In this document: piece after piece, positions 27,977-38,544 of the stretch
How positions within the stretch are numbered: the first letter of the stretch is position 1
How the letters are laid out: each line of letters opens with the position of its first letter
From: Gaiellasilicea sp963761905
GTDB taxonomy: Bacteria; Actinomycetota; Thermoleophilia; Gaiellales; Gaiellaceae
NCBI GenBank assembly: GCA_963761905.1
Contig: CAVXIQ010000006.1
Coordinates: forward strand, 62,001-126,000
Direction: 5' to 3'
Length of the DNA: 64,000 nt
Made by a program: the position numbers and the translations under genes
The notes under the pieces: generated by a model
Told to the model about the DNA's origin: nothing
Seen by the model: only the letters and a program-made list of their open reading frames with translations
Database searches by the model: none

Positions 27977-28769
27977 GCGTCCGTCCTCGTGCCGTAGCGC
28001 TCTGCGAGGCCGACGAGCTGACGCGCCTGACGGAGAATCGCGGCGTCGACGAACGATCCGTCCGCAAGCGCGCTCGCTCCCTCACCGGCTCCTTCAACCC
28101 TGCCGAGCAGCTCGCGGGCTCGCGCGGCGGCCTCCTCGGTCGGGAGATACGCCTGCTCGATCACGGGCAGCTGATCCGGATGGATCGCGGCTCGCCCGAG
28201 GTGGCCGAGCTCGCGGCCGCGGACGCACGAGGCGGCGAGCCCTTCGAGGTCGCGGATATGCGGGTAGACGGACTGCGGCGGGCGTGAGAGCCCGGCGGCG
28301 ACGGCGGCGTTGACGATCCTGGCCTCGGGCCCAATCGAGCCCCGCCTCGCCGACGCCGGTCTCGGCTCGGAGATCGGACTCGCCCAGCGAGATGCCCGCC
28401 ACCCCCGGTGCTCGAGCGATCTCGTAGGCGGCCTCGACCCCGGCCGCGGACTCGATCAGGCAGTGGACCGGGAGCGGGAGTTCGGGAACCGCGTCCGGGC
28501 CGGCGACCTTCGGGACATACACCCCGGCGAGCGCCAGCCCGGCCACCGCCTCCAGGTCCGCCTCGTCGCCGGCGTTGACGCGAACGAATGCCGGCTTCTC
28601 CCGCCCGCGCTCGAACAACGACGCCAGGTTTGCTCGAGCCACCGTCTTACGCTCGGGCGCAACCGCATCCTCGAGGTCGACGATCACGGCGTGCGCCGAA
28701 GATGCGAACGCCTTCTCGACGCGGTCCGGCCGGTCTCCGGGAACGTAGAGGAGCGTCAGCGGCGGCGGG

Positions 28770-28789
<20 letters not shown>
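27973..28789 (-). CDS. CitE-like HpcH/HpaI-family lyase (single-base frameshift)
   Basis: About 271 residues after repair. Family features: LLYVPGDRPDRVEKAF at the N-terminus, IVDLEDAV, CLIESAAGVEAA with the metal-binding glutamate, and SLGESDL. One extra base near 28325 breaks the frame after GLDWAR; removing it gives ARIVNAAVAAGLSRPP and then a C-terminal HPDQLPVIEQAY. Relatives cleave citryl-, malyl- or citramalyl-CoA. Beside a family III CoA-transferase it likely splits the CoA ester that the transferase makes. The GTG at 28789 overlaps the transferase gene by 20 bases. Confidence 0.82.
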
Positions 28790-29953
<1,164 letters not shown>

Positions 29954-29957
<4 letters not shown>

Positions 29958-31723
29958 GCCAGGTCGACCGCCAGCCTAAAACCGATCCGGTCGGAGCGCG
30001 CGAGGCCGCCGCCGACCAGAAGCAGCTTGAGCGAGTACGCGGCCTCCTGCGGCCCGCCGTCGACGTACCAGTCCGAGCCTTCCGCCTTCCAGTCGGACCC
30101 GCCTTTCAGGATCGCGAAACGAGTACGGCCATCCGAGTGCTCGCTCTCGGTCCAGTTCCAGACTCTCGGCCCCGAGAGGTCGAGCACGCCGGCTTCGGCC
30201 GCGAGCTGCCACTCGTCCTCGGTCGGCAGCCGAGCGCCGACGGACGCCGCGTAGCCACGCGCCTCCGCCAAGTCGAGACCGACGTTCACCTCTCGGATCG
30301 AGATCGCGAACCGCCCGGGAGGCGCCGGCCGCTCGACCTCGACGAAAGAGTGCAGCCGCGGCGGCAGCGGCTTCCACTCCTCGACGAACGGCGCCTCGCC
30401 GTACCCCGTCGTTTCGCGGAGGCGGAAGACGGCGGTCAGCGGCCGCGGCTCGACCGCCGCGAAGCCGTCGGGAACCTCGGCGACGCGGACGACCGGCGCC
30501 GGCGTGCGAACCGTCTCGCGCGCGGGGAAGGTCGCGTCACCGCCGCCGGCGACCATCACCTGCTCCGAGCCGACGTACGCAGCGATCCCGCGCGCCGGCA
30601 GCTCGACCTCGAGCTCGCCGACCGGGCCGGCGTACGCCTCACCCCGATTCGCAAGCGCCCACACCGTCGTCTCGCCGTCCGTCCAGCGCGACGCGACCAC
30701 GCTCGCGTCCTCATTCGCCGCCGCCAAGGGCGTCCACTCTCCGGTCGCGAGCAGCTCGGCGTACTCGCGCTGCACCGGCCGCATCGCCCGCAGCAGTGCC
30801 TTGTCGCGCTCGCTCCAGCCGACCCAGGCGCCAAAGACGTTCTCCCAGACGAGGATGCCGACGCCGTTCAGCCAGGCGCTGTGCAGCTCCTCGCTGTGAT
30901 CGCGGTTCCAGCGGCGCGTGTGGTGGAGCATGTGCCGCTGTTCGAACCAGCGGGCGCGCAGCACGCCGGGGACGCGGCTGTCGGCGAACCATTGGGCCCA
31001 CGAGAGATGGTGGTCGCACGTCCGCGCGAGCGGCAGCGTCGACTCGCCCTCGAGCGCGATCCCCGGCTTCACTCCGTCGAGCGCGGCCCGCAGGCCCGGC
31101 TGCGCCTCCTTCATCGTGTCCAGGAAGACGCCGTCGGCACCGAGCTCGTGCACGAGCTCCGCGATCGCGACATCGTCCGCGACCGGCTCGCGCCGAGTGC
31201 CGATGTCCCAGGGGTTGTAGTCGACGAAGACCCGCAGGCCACGCGCCTGGAGGTCACGGACGAGCTCGCGGATCCCGGGAACGTCGCGATAGAAGTCGAA
31301 CTGGTTCCGCTCGTCGATCCCGATCACGGGATAGGCGTGCCAGAGCACGACGCCGTCGAAGCCGCCGAACTCACGCTCAGACTCGGAGCAGAACCGGTCC
31401 GGGGTGAACCGCCCGGCGGCGTGGTCGTAGAGGAGCTCGTCCCAGAGCCACGCGAGCGCCACCACGTGGCAGCTGCGCGTCCACGCGTAGGCGGGGTCGT
31501 CGTAGGCGGCGCCGTCGTACCTGATCCGGGCGGCAGCCTCGCGCCGCCAGCGGTGGAGCGCGTCGCGCCAGGCGGGCCAGTCAGCGGGATCGTCTGGCGT
31601 CGCGAAGATCTTGGCCGTGTCGAGCGGCTCGAGATCGGCCTCCGGCTCGAGCGGCACCTCGGTGTAGAGGTCGATCGGCCTCGGGACGAGCGGGTCGCGC
31701 GGCGCCTCCATTGGGATGCTCAC
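29954..31723 (-). CDS. TIM-barrel glycosidase-like protein fused to an FGE/SUMF1-like domain
   Basis: 589 residues, no signal peptide. The N-terminal ~370 residues read as a glycosidase-type barrel (VVLWHAYPVIGIDERNQFDF, LRVFVDYNPWDIG, GADGVFLDTMKEA), followed by a small beta domain. The last ~120 residues are an FGE-sulfatase/EgtB-type fold: GARLPTEDEWQLAAEAG, RVWNWTESE, AILKGGSDW and GFRLAVDL. This domain has no cysteine, so formylglycine-generating activity is unlikely. GTG 31723 overlaps the previous stop (GTGA). The combination is unusual; a hydrolase acting on the operon's glycoside is the likely role, with the C-terminal domain perhaps for binding. Confidence 0.72.
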
Positions 31724-33060
31724 GCCGCTGCGGGCGCGCCGGCGACGGCGATCGTCCGCCGGACGAGCTCGTCGAGCGTGATCCCGTCGAAGCCGGGCAG
31801 CGAGCTGGCGAAGCGGCCCTGCAGCGGCGCGACCCAACGATCGTCGATCCCCGCTGTGCCGACGGTGGCGCCGAGGATCGAGCCGACGGCAGCGCCGTTC
31901 GTGTCCGTGTCCCACCCGCCCTGGACGACGGCCGAGATCCCGCCGGAGAAATCGCGGTCGAACCGGTAGAGGGCAGCCGCGACAAGCGCCGTGTTGTTGA
32001 TCGCGTGCACCCAGTGATAGTCGCCGTAGCGCTCGTAGAGCCCGTCGACGACGACTTCCCAGTCTCCTTCGAGATCGCGCGCCGTCCGCAGCGCTTCGGC
32101 GAGCCGGCTGCCGGCGGGCACGACGGAGAGGCCGATGTCGGCGCACGCCGCCGAGGACGACTCCGAAAGTGACGCCGCGTGCGCGGCCGCCATGAACATC
32201 GCCGCGTAGACGCCGTTCGCGGTATGGCTGAGACGGGCGTCCTCCCACGCCATCCGAGCCGCGCCGACCGGATCGCCCGGCGCCGCCCAGCCGTAGGCAT
32301 CGACCCGAAGTCGCGCCCCGATCCACTCGCGGAACGGGTTGCGCCGTGTGGCCGTCTCCGGCGGCAGATAGGCCTCGAGCAGGTTGCGCATCGCGACCCG
32401 CTCGGCCGTGAAGATCCGGCCAGGCGGCATGTAGTCGAGCCAGACCTTGGCCACGTCCAGCGCATCGAAGCCCGTCCCGCACCGCTCGAGGAGCACCACG
32501 CCGAGCATGGTGAAGTTGAGATCGTCGTCCTCGGGGATCCCCTCGATGTTCTCGGCCAGGCTGGTGGGACGACTCGCGCGGTTCCACGGCCATCGCTCCG
32601 AGACCTCCTCCGCGAGCCCTTCTGCGGTGAACCAGCCCGCGACCGGCCAGTTGCCCGTCGACAGAGCGATTGCCCGGATCCCCTCGCGCGGGATGTTCTC
32701 GACGGGCTTGCCGAGCACGCAGCCAGCCGCGCGCCCGAGCCACGCGCCGGCGATCCGGTCCTCCAGGTCGCCGGCCGGACGCGCCGCCGCCGGAGCAGCG
32801 GCCGCGAGGATCTCGTCCAGGCCGCCGGGCTCCTCCTCGCTCAGAGGCCGCGGCCGGGCATCGAGCTCGTCGAGCAGGACGAGCGCGAGCGCCCGCAGCT
32901 CGTCGGGTACCGGCTCCTGAGAGGCGCCGCGTCCCGGTGCGGGCGCTCCGCCGGCGGCAAACCAGCGTTGCTCGACGGCGTCGACATCCTGTCCCTCCTC
33001 GCGAGCCTGCCTGAGCTCGTGGCCGATCAGATCCTCAGGCTGGCTCCACGTCACTCTCAA
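31720..33060 (-). CDS. ADP-ribosylglycohydrolase-family protein, copy 2
   Basis: 446 residues. After a ~95-residue N-terminal extension comes the DraG-like all-helical fold: DRIAGAWLGRAAGCVLGKPVE, EDDDLNFTMLGVVLLE and GGWDTDTNGAAVGSILGA, which supply the two aspartate clusters that bind the metal pair. The TTG start overlaps the upstream stop (TTGA); GTG at 33054 is an alternative. Family members hydrolyse ADP-ribose from proteins or other N-/O-glycosidic bonds. Placed after a sugar importer and copy 1, it more likely acts on an imported small glycoside than on a modified protein (inference). Confidence 0.85.
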   Translation of the reverse strand: MRVTWSQPEDLIGHELRQAREEGQDVDAVEQRWFAAGGAPAPGRGASQEPVPDELRALALVLLDELDARPRPLSEEEPGGLDEILAAAAPAAARPAGDLEDRIAGAWLGRAAGCVLGKPVENIPREGIRAIALSTGNWPVAGWFTAEGLAEEVSERWPWNRASRPTSLAENIEGIPEDDDLNFTMLGVVLLERCGTGFDALDVAKVWLDYMPPGRIFTAERVAMRNLLEAYLPPETATRRNPFREWIGARLRVDAYGWAAPGDPVGAARMAWEDARLSHTANGVYAAMFMAAAHAASLSESSSAACADIGLSVVPAGSRLAEALRTARDLEGDWEVVVDGLYERYGDYHWVHAINNTALVAAALYRFDRDFSGGISAVVQGGWDTDTNGAAVGSILGATVGTAGIDDRWVAPLQGRFASSLPGFDGITLDELVRRTIAVAGAPAAA

Positions 33061-34223
33061 GCGGGCACCTCGTCGGCCGTCGCCGTCAGCTCGCGCACTG
33101 CTCGTGCACGTTGCTCGTGCCGGAGGACGTCTCGCTCGAAGATCTCGACCGCGACCGCGGCCATCGTCCTGCCCGCCTCCTCGACGTCGATCCGGCTCGC
33201 GCTCGACACCTGGTCGACCCAGTCCCGCCGGAGCACGGACATCCCGCCGAGCGCTCCGGCGAGCGCCCCGCCCATCGAGGCGATCGAGTCCGAGTCGCGC
33301 CCGTAGTTCACGCCTCCGAGCACCGTCTCGGCGTAGTCGCCGCCGGTCGCGACGAGCAAGCCGAGCGCGATCGGGAGCTCCTCGATCGAGTGCAGCCGGC
33401 TCGGCGTCCGCGCATTCTGCGCTGGAGTTGCATAGGCCTCGCCCACCGAGTCGAACGGCGCGAATGCCCGCCTGAGCTCAGCGAGCCCGCCCGACCGCCA
33501 CCCATCCAGGTCGGCTGCGGTCTCGACGACTGCCTCGATCGCCGAGCGCGTGGCGTCCTTCGCAAGTCGGAGGGCGATGTCGACGACGTCCGCGACCACC
33601 GCATCCGGGCGCATGGCCTCCGCCACGGCCGCGGCGAGCACGACCGCCGCATCGCGGCCATAGCTCGACTGGTGCGCGCCGGTGAGGTCGAGCGCCTCGC
33701 ACTGAGCGCCTCTTGCGTCGCCGCAGTTGGCGATCCCGACCGGCGCGATGTACATCGCGGCGCCGCAGTTGACGAGGTTCCCGATCCCCGCGTCGCGCGG
33801 ATCGGCGTGGCCATAGCGAAGCTTCAGCACGAGCCACTTCTCCGCCAGGAAGAGCCGGTGATAGAGCAGATCCTCCCGTTGGAGCTCCGGAATCCACATC
33901 GCCCTGTCGACGATCTCGGGCAGCATCAGCTCCTCGACGTCGTAGGCGTCCAAGTGGTCGCGCTTGACGTGATATGCGCGGACGAGCACGTGAGTCATCA
34001 ACGTGTCGTCGGTGACATGGCCGTCGCCCTTGTGGAAAGGGGAAAACGCCTTCTGAACCTTCTTCGTGCGTCGGATCGACTCGACGATCCCCTCGACGAA
34101 ACCGCCGAAGTGATCGTGGATCTCGTGGGCCTCCCACCCTTCGGTCGCGCCGCCGAGGGCGTCGCCGACGGCAGCCCCCGCCAGACAGGCGACGGCCCGG
34201 TCTGCCAGCGCGTGTTCGCTCAC
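33057..34223 (-). CDS. ADP-ribosylglycohydrolase-family protein, copy 1
   Basis: 388 residues. DraG-type motifs: VACLAGAAVGDALGGATEG near the N-terminus, HVTDDTLMTHVLV with the TDDT metal site, and GGVNYGRDSDSIASMGGALAGALGG with the second metal cluster. All metal aspartates are present, so it should be active. GTG 34223 follows GAGGAG at 6-8 bases and is preferred over an upstream start at 34280. It lies directly after the binding-protein gene, behind a strong hairpin. Copy 2 is only distantly similar, so the pair may act in sequence or on different bonds. Confidence 0.88.
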   Translation of the reverse strand: MSEHALADRAVACLAGAAVGDALGGATEGWEAHEIHDHFGGFVEGIVESIRRTKKVQKAFSPFHKGDGHVTDDTLMTHVLVRAYHVKRDHLDAYDVEELMLPEIVDRAMWIPELQREDLLYHRLFLAEKWLVLKLRYGHADPRDAGIGNLVNCGAAMYIAPVGIANCGDARGAQCEALDLTGAHQSSYGRDAAVVLAAAVAEAMRPDAVVADVVDIALRLAKDATRSAIEAVVETAADLDGWRSGGLAELRRAFAPFDSVGEAYATPAQNARTPSRLHSIEELPIALGLLVATGGDYAETVLGGVNYGRDSDSIASMGGALAGALGGMSVLRRDWVDQVSSASRIDVEEAGRTMAAVAVEIFERDVLRHEQRARAVRELTATADEVPA

Positions 34224-34257
34224 ATCGTCTCCTCGCTTCGCAATCGTGGCTTCTGGG

Positions 34258-34296
34258 GCGCGTCGGCCGGCCGTCTCCACCGGCCGGCCGACGCGC
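34258..34296 (-). terminator. Strong 16-bp hairpin between the binding-protein and ADP-ribosylglycohydrolase genes
   Basis: A perfect 16-bp stem (GCGCGTCGGCCGGCCG with its complement) closes a 7-base loop. It has TTTT on the plus-strand side, but all nearby genes are on the minus strand, where no U-tract follows. It probably acts as a partial terminator or 3'-end stabiliser that raises binding-protein mRNA over the downstream enzymes, as in other sugar operons. Confidence 0.6.
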
Positions 34297-34304
34297 TTTT
34301 CTCC

Positions 34305-35573
34305 CTACCGTCCGTTGATCCGCTTCCAGCCGTCCTCGAGGTTCTTCCCGAGCTCCGCGAGCGAGATCGAGCCTCTCAGGTACTGGACGAACGCCGGCTG
34401 CGAGACCTCGGCCTTCCAGCGGGGATACGCGGCCAGCGAGACCCAGTTGCCCTTGCGGAAGTGGACGACCGACGCGGTCGCGATCCTCCAGCTACCGGTG
34501 CGCTTGGTCGACTTGAGCGCCAGCTTGCCCGCCTCGGGATTCGCCGGGATCAGCCAGTCGCCGAGCGCCAGCTTCGCGAGGTTCTGCTTGTTCACGAGGT
34601 AGGAGATGAAGAACATCGCCGACTGCTTGTTCTTGCTCTGCTCGGAGATCGAGTAGGTCTGCGGATTCGCCACCTGCTCCTGCGTGCGGCCCTTCAGGAG
34701 CGGGAACATCGCCCAGTTGAACCCCTTCGGGCTCTGCAGGATCATGCCCTGGGCCGTGAAATTCCCCGCCACCGTCATCGCGCACTTCCCGCCGAAGAAG
34801 GCAGGCAACACGGCACTGCCGGAGAGACCCGTCGCCGCGGGATCGACCGACTTGTCCACGTGGATCATGTCGTGCATCTGCTTGACGACGTTCTGGTCGT
34901 TCGGGCCGAACTTGAACGTCCACTTGCCGTTCTCGAGATAGAAGTACTGACCGCCGTAGTTGAGCGACATCGTCTGGGTGACCGCGGTCGGCGAGCGGAG
35001 GCCCCAGCAGACGCCGTAGCGGCTCGAGGTGGTCAGCCGCTTCGAGATCGCCCGGAACTCGGCCCACGTCCACGGATCGGCGAGCGTCGGAGCCTTGATC
35101 CCAGCGGCCTTGAAGATGTCCATGTTCGCGAAGACGTTGTAGGTCTGGAGCAACGCCGGGACGCCGGTGATCTTGCCGCCGAAGTTGGTCGTCTGCCAGA
35201 GCGAGTTCGGGATCGCCCGCCTGAGCGCCTTCGGGATCAGCGGAGTGAGGTTCGCGAGGTAGCCCTGCTGGGTGAAGCCGGCGATGTCCGCGGCCTCGTC
35301 GTGGATCACATCCGCAGCGGTGCCGCCGACGAAGCTCGTGAGCAGCTTGTCGTGGACCGAGTTGACGTCGACCGGGACGATCTCGACCTGGATCCCGGGG
35401 TGGCTCTTGTTCCATGACTCGACGATCGACTTGTTCGCCGCGACCGTCGTCGGCTGCCACACGTACGTCGCGAACTTGAGCTTGACGACAGTGACGTCCT
35501 TGCTTGCCTGCGCCCCGGCTACGAGCACGGTGCACAGCACCGCCAAAGCGCCAAGCACGATGACTTTCCTCAT
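34305..35573 (-). CDS. ABC sugar transporter substrate-binding protein of the second operon
   Basis: 422 residues. Signal peptide RKVIVLGALAVLCTVLVAG followed by AQA; no lipobox. The family 1 solute-binding fold is shown by VKLKFATYVWQPTTVAANKS, HPGIQVEIVPVD, VIHDEAADIAGFTQQGYLANL and GKCAMTVAGNF. The ATG at 35573 follows GAAAGG. It sits behind the two permeases in transcription order. It shares only the general fold with the first operon's binding protein. The ligand is unknown. Confidence 0.9.
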   Translation of the reverse strand: MRKVIVLGALAVLCTVLVAGAQASKDVTVVKLKFATYVWQPTTVAANKSIVESWNKSHPGIQVEIVPVDVNSVHDKLLTSFVGGTAADVIHDEAADIAGFTQQGYLANLTPLIPKALRRAIPNSLWQTTNFGGKITGVPALLQTYNVFANMDIFKAAGIKAPTLADPWTWAEFRAISKRLTTSSRYGVCWGLRSPTAVTQTMSLNYGGQYFYLENGKWTFKFGPNDQNVVKQMHDMIHVDKSVDPAATGLSGSAVLPAFFGGKCAMTVAGNFTAQGMILQSPKGFNWAMFPLLKGRTQEQVANPQTYSISEQSKNKQSAMFFISYLVNKQNLAKLALGDWLIPANPEAGKLALKSTKRTGSWRIATASVVHFRKGNWVSLAAYPRWKAEVSQPAFVQYLRGSISLAELGKNLEDGWKRINGR

Positions 35574-35676
35574 TACTGACCGCCTTTCTGCGGACGAGGC
35601 GCCGTCACATTCGACGCCGGGGATTCCTTGGAGTGAGACGACTTGGATTGAGACGACCTGACTTGAATCCACATGA

Positions 35677-36525
35677 CTAACCCTTGACCGCCCCTGAGAG
35701 GAGGCCGCCGGTGAGCCAGCGTTGGATGACGACGAAGAGGAGAAGACTAGGGAGGGTCGCGAGCAGGGCTGCCGCTGCGAGGGGGCCGAATCTGACGACT
35801 CCCTCGATCCCGACGTACTGCGCGAGCCGAAGCGGCAGCGTCGTCAGATCGGGGCTCTCGAGGATGACGAGCGCGAAGAAGAACTCGTTCCAGGCGGTGA
35901 TGAACGCGAACAGGGTCGTGACGACGATCCCCGGCAAGAGGAGCGGCGCGATGATCCCGGTCAGGATCTGGAACCGCGAGGCGCCGTCGACCGTCGCCGC
36001 CTCCTCGAGGTCGGGAGGGATCGCGCGCACGTACGTGTAGAGCATGAAGAGGATGAACGGCAGCGCCCAGACGACGTAGACGAGCACGAGCCCGACGTGC
36101 GAGTTCGTCAGCTTCAGGTCGCGCAGGAGGAGGAAGAGCGGGATGATGATCAGGATCAGCGGGAACATCTGGCTGATCAGGATCCAGCCGAGCCCGACTC
36201 GCGTGATCACGCCCCTCCGCCGGGCGAGCACGTACGCCGCCGGCAGCCCGATCAGCGTCGTCAGGAGCGCCGTCACGACAGCCACCTTGAGGCTGTTGAT
36301 CGCGTTTCGGACGAGCTGGTGGTCGTCCTCGGTCAGGGCCGTCCGGTAGTTCTCGAATGTGAAGTCCTCGGGGATGAACGAGGGGTAGAGCTCGACGAGC
36401 TCGCGCGGCCCCTTCAACGACATCGAGAGCATCCAGAGCAGCGGGAAGCCGAGGAAGAGCAGGTAGCCGACGAGCACCGCGTACTGGACGGTCTTCGTGC
36501 GCCTGGGGCGGGTGGTCACGATCAC
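35677..36525 (-). CDS. Carbohydrate ABC transporter permease, MalG/UgpE-type
   Basis: 282 residues, six predicted membrane helices, first VLVGYLLFLGFPLLWMLSM, and the EAA loop LEEAATVDGASRFQIL. The GTG at 36525 starts seven bases after the stop of the partner permease. It is 103 bases upstream of the binding-protein gene. Confidence 0.9.
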   Translation of the reverse strand: MIVTTRPRRTKTVQYAVLVGYLLFLGFPLLWMLSMSLKGPRELVELYPSFIPEDFTFENYRTALTEDDHQLVRNAINSLKVAVVTALLTTLIGLPAAYVLARRRGVITRVGLGWILISQMFPLILIIIPLFLLLRDLKLTNSHVGLVLVYVVWALPFILFMLYTYVRAIPPDLEEAATVDGASRFQILTGIIAPLLLPGIVVTTLFAFITAWNEFFFALVILESPDLTTLPLRLAQYVGIEGVVRFGPLAAAALLATLPSLLLFVVIQRWLTGGLLSGAVKG

Positions 36526-36532
36526 GGCGTCG

Positions 36533-37468
36533 TCACCGGGCTTCCTTCAGCCGACCCCAGAGATAGAAGACGAGCGCCACCGCGATGACGACCACCATCG
36601 CGCTCCCGAGCGCCGACGCGTAGCCGAACTCGCCGTACTCGAAGGCCTGGCTGTAGGCAAACAGCATCGGCAACTGGGTCTTGCCCGCCGGGCCGCCCTC
36701 GGTGAGGACGTAGACGAGCCCGAACGAGTTGAAGTTCCAGATGAAGTCGAGCGTGGTGATGGCGATGATCACCGGCTTGAGCTGAGGGAGCGTGATCGTG
36801 CGGAAGCGCTGCCAGGTGGTCGCGCCGTCGACCGCCGCGGCCTCGTGCAGCTCGTTCTGGATCGACTGGAGCCCGGCGAGGAGCGCCACGGTCGTCTGGG
36901 GCATGCCCGCCCAGACGCCGACGAGGATCACCGCAGGGAGCGCCCAGCTGAAGCTCGAGAGCCAGTCCGTGTTCTCGCCGGGGATGTGACCACGCCGGAG
37001 GGCCTCGTTCAGAACCCCGGCCTGCGGCTGGAAGACGAGCTTCCACATGATCCCGACGACCACCGCCGGCATCGCCCAGGGAATGAGGGCGAGCGAGCGC
37101 GCGAGCCAACGTCCACGCAGGTTCTGGGTCAGCAGGAGCGCGAGGCCGAGCGCGAAGCAGAAGCCGATCGCGGTCACGGCGACCGACCAGATCAGCCCGA
37201 TCTTGAACGAGTTGACGAAGAGCTCGTCGTCGAGCAGCGTGCGGAAGTTGTCGAGCCCGATGAAGTTCGTCGGCACGTTCAGGCCCGCCCGCGCGTCGGT
37301 GAAGCCGAGGTAGATCCCGCGGACGAGCGGTATGACGCTGAGGATCACGATCGGGAGCAACGCAGGGATGAGCAGCAACAGCGTCTCGCGGCCCGAGAGG
37401 CCCGAGCCCGCCCTGTTGCGGCGACGACGGTGGAACCTCGGCCGGCCGACCTCTGGAACGGTGCTCAT
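36533..37468 (-). CDS. Sugar ABC transporter permease, MalF/UgpA-type
   Basis: 311 residues, six membrane helices, EAA loop LHEAAAVDGATTWQRF. The basic N-terminus RFHRRRRNRAG precedes the first helix. The ATG at 37468 is 22 bases after the LacI stop, so it is in one operon with the regulator. No ATPase is encoded alongside. Confidence 0.9.
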   Translation of the reverse strand: MSTVPEVGRPRFHRRRRNRAGSGLSGRETLLLLIPALLPIVILSVIPLVRGIYLGFTDARAGLNVPTNFIGLDNFRTLLDDELFVNSFKIGLIWSVAVTAIGFCFALGLALLLTQNLRGRWLARSLALIPWAMPAVVVGIMWKLVFQPQAGVLNEALRRGHIPGENTDWLSSFSWALPAVILVGVWAGMPQTTVALLAGLQSIQNELHEAAAVDGATTWQRFRTITLPQLKPVIIAITTLDFIWNFNSFGLVYVLTEGGPAGKTQLPMLFAYSQAFEYGEFGYASALGSAMVVVIAVALVFYLWGRLKEAR

Positions 37469-37490
37469 CGGCCAACGCCCGATCGGCCTC

Positions 37491-38543
37491 TCATCCGATT
37501 GCTCCCGACGAGGAGCTACGGACGATCAGGGTGGGCTCCACTCCGACCACGCGCGGAGCGCGGTCGGGAGCCTCGATCCGCTCGAGCAGCAACTCGGCCG
37601 CGATCCGGGCTCGCTCGGCCGAGCCGAGATCGACCGTGGTGAGCGGCGGCCAGGTGACCTCGGAGAGCGGAATGTTGTCCATCCCGACGAGCGCCACGTC
37701 GTCGGGTACGTCGAGACCCGAGTCGCGCAGGGCTGAAAGGGCGCCGATCGCGAGCAGGTCGTTGGCGCAGAGAATCGCGTCTGGGCGCTCTCTCGTCAGG
37801 AGGAGCTTCGCCGCCTGCCGCCCGGGCTCGATCATGAAATCGCTCGCGACCTCGATCAGCGAGTCGTCCCGGGCGAGGCCGCAGAAGCGGAGCCCGTCGA
37901 GGTAGCCGCGACGTCGCAACGCTCCCGGGGTCGTGTGCTGAGGGCCGTTCACGAAGGCGATCCGGCTCCGCCCGAGGCCGCACAGGTGCAGGACCGCCTC
38001 GCGCGCCCCACGCCGCGAGTTCGCGTGCACCGTGTCCGTGATCGCGTCGCTCCTCGGCCCCCCGATCACGACAACCGGTGCCGCGGCGCGGCCGAGCTCC
38101 TCGGCGTGAGCGTCGGTCAGGTCGAGCGAGACGAGGATCAGGCCGTCGACATAGCGATTCTTGAGGTCGCGCAGCATCGCGAGCTCGTCCTCGGCGTCGG
38201 CCCCGGTGGAGTGCAGCAACAGCCGCCAGCCGCGCTCTCGCGCGAGCTCCTGGATCGAGCTGACCATCGTCGTGTAGACCGGATTGGCCACGTCTGGCAT
38301 CGCGAACGCGATCTGGCCCGTGCGCCGCGAGCGCAGGCTGCGCGCCGCCGCGTTCGGGACGTAGCCGACGGCCTCGGCCGCCTCCGTGACCCGGGCGAGC
38401 GTCGCCGGGCTCGTCCGGATCCCGTTCAGGGCCCGCGACGCAGAGGCGACCGAGACGTTCGCGAGCCTGGCGACCGTCGTGATCGTCGGAGCGCCGTCCG
38501 TGCGGGGGTCGTTCCGATATGTCTCCTGCGGCTCGATTGCCGT
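37491..38543 (-). CDS. LacI-family regulator of the second operon (no standard start codon visible)
   Basis: About 335 residues. The helix-turn-helix begins near 38486 with ITTVARLANVSVASASRALNG and the hinge segment YVPNAAARSLR; the effector domain follows (IAFAMPDVANPVYTTM, DAILCANDLLAIGALSAL, VALVGMDNIPLSEV). Between the upstream esterase stop (38547) and the helix-turn-helix there is no ATG, GTG or TTG in any frame, although GGAGA lies near 38522-38526. The nearest in-frame GTG is 38696, deep inside the esterase gene. Either a rare start is used or the assembly lost or altered bases here; the start given is the first codon after the upstream stop. It probably controls the transporter genes that follow. 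Confidence 0.85.
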   Translation of the reverse strand, partial: TAIEPQETYRNDPRTDGAPTITTVARLANVSVASASRALNGIRTSPATLARVTEAAEAVGYVPNAAARSLRSRRTGQIAFAMPDVANPVYTTMVSSIQELARERGWRLLLHSTGADAEDELAMLRDLKNRYVDGLILVSLDLTDAHAEELGRAAAPVVVIGGPRSDAITDTVHANSRRGAREAVLHLCGLGRSRIAFVNGPQHTTPGALRRRGYLDGLRFCGLARDDSLIEVASDFMIEPGRQAAKLLLTRERPDAILCANDLLAIGALSALRDSGLDVPDDVALVGMDNIPLSEVTWPPLTTVDLGSAERARIAAELLLERIEAPDRAPRVVGVEPTLIVRSSSSGAIG

Positions 38544-38544
38544 C

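Noticed and set aside
31724..32743. Upstream continuation of the barrel/FGE frame
   Set aside because: It is the shadow of the ADP-ribosylglycohydrolase gene; the GTGA overlap at 31723 is the better start.
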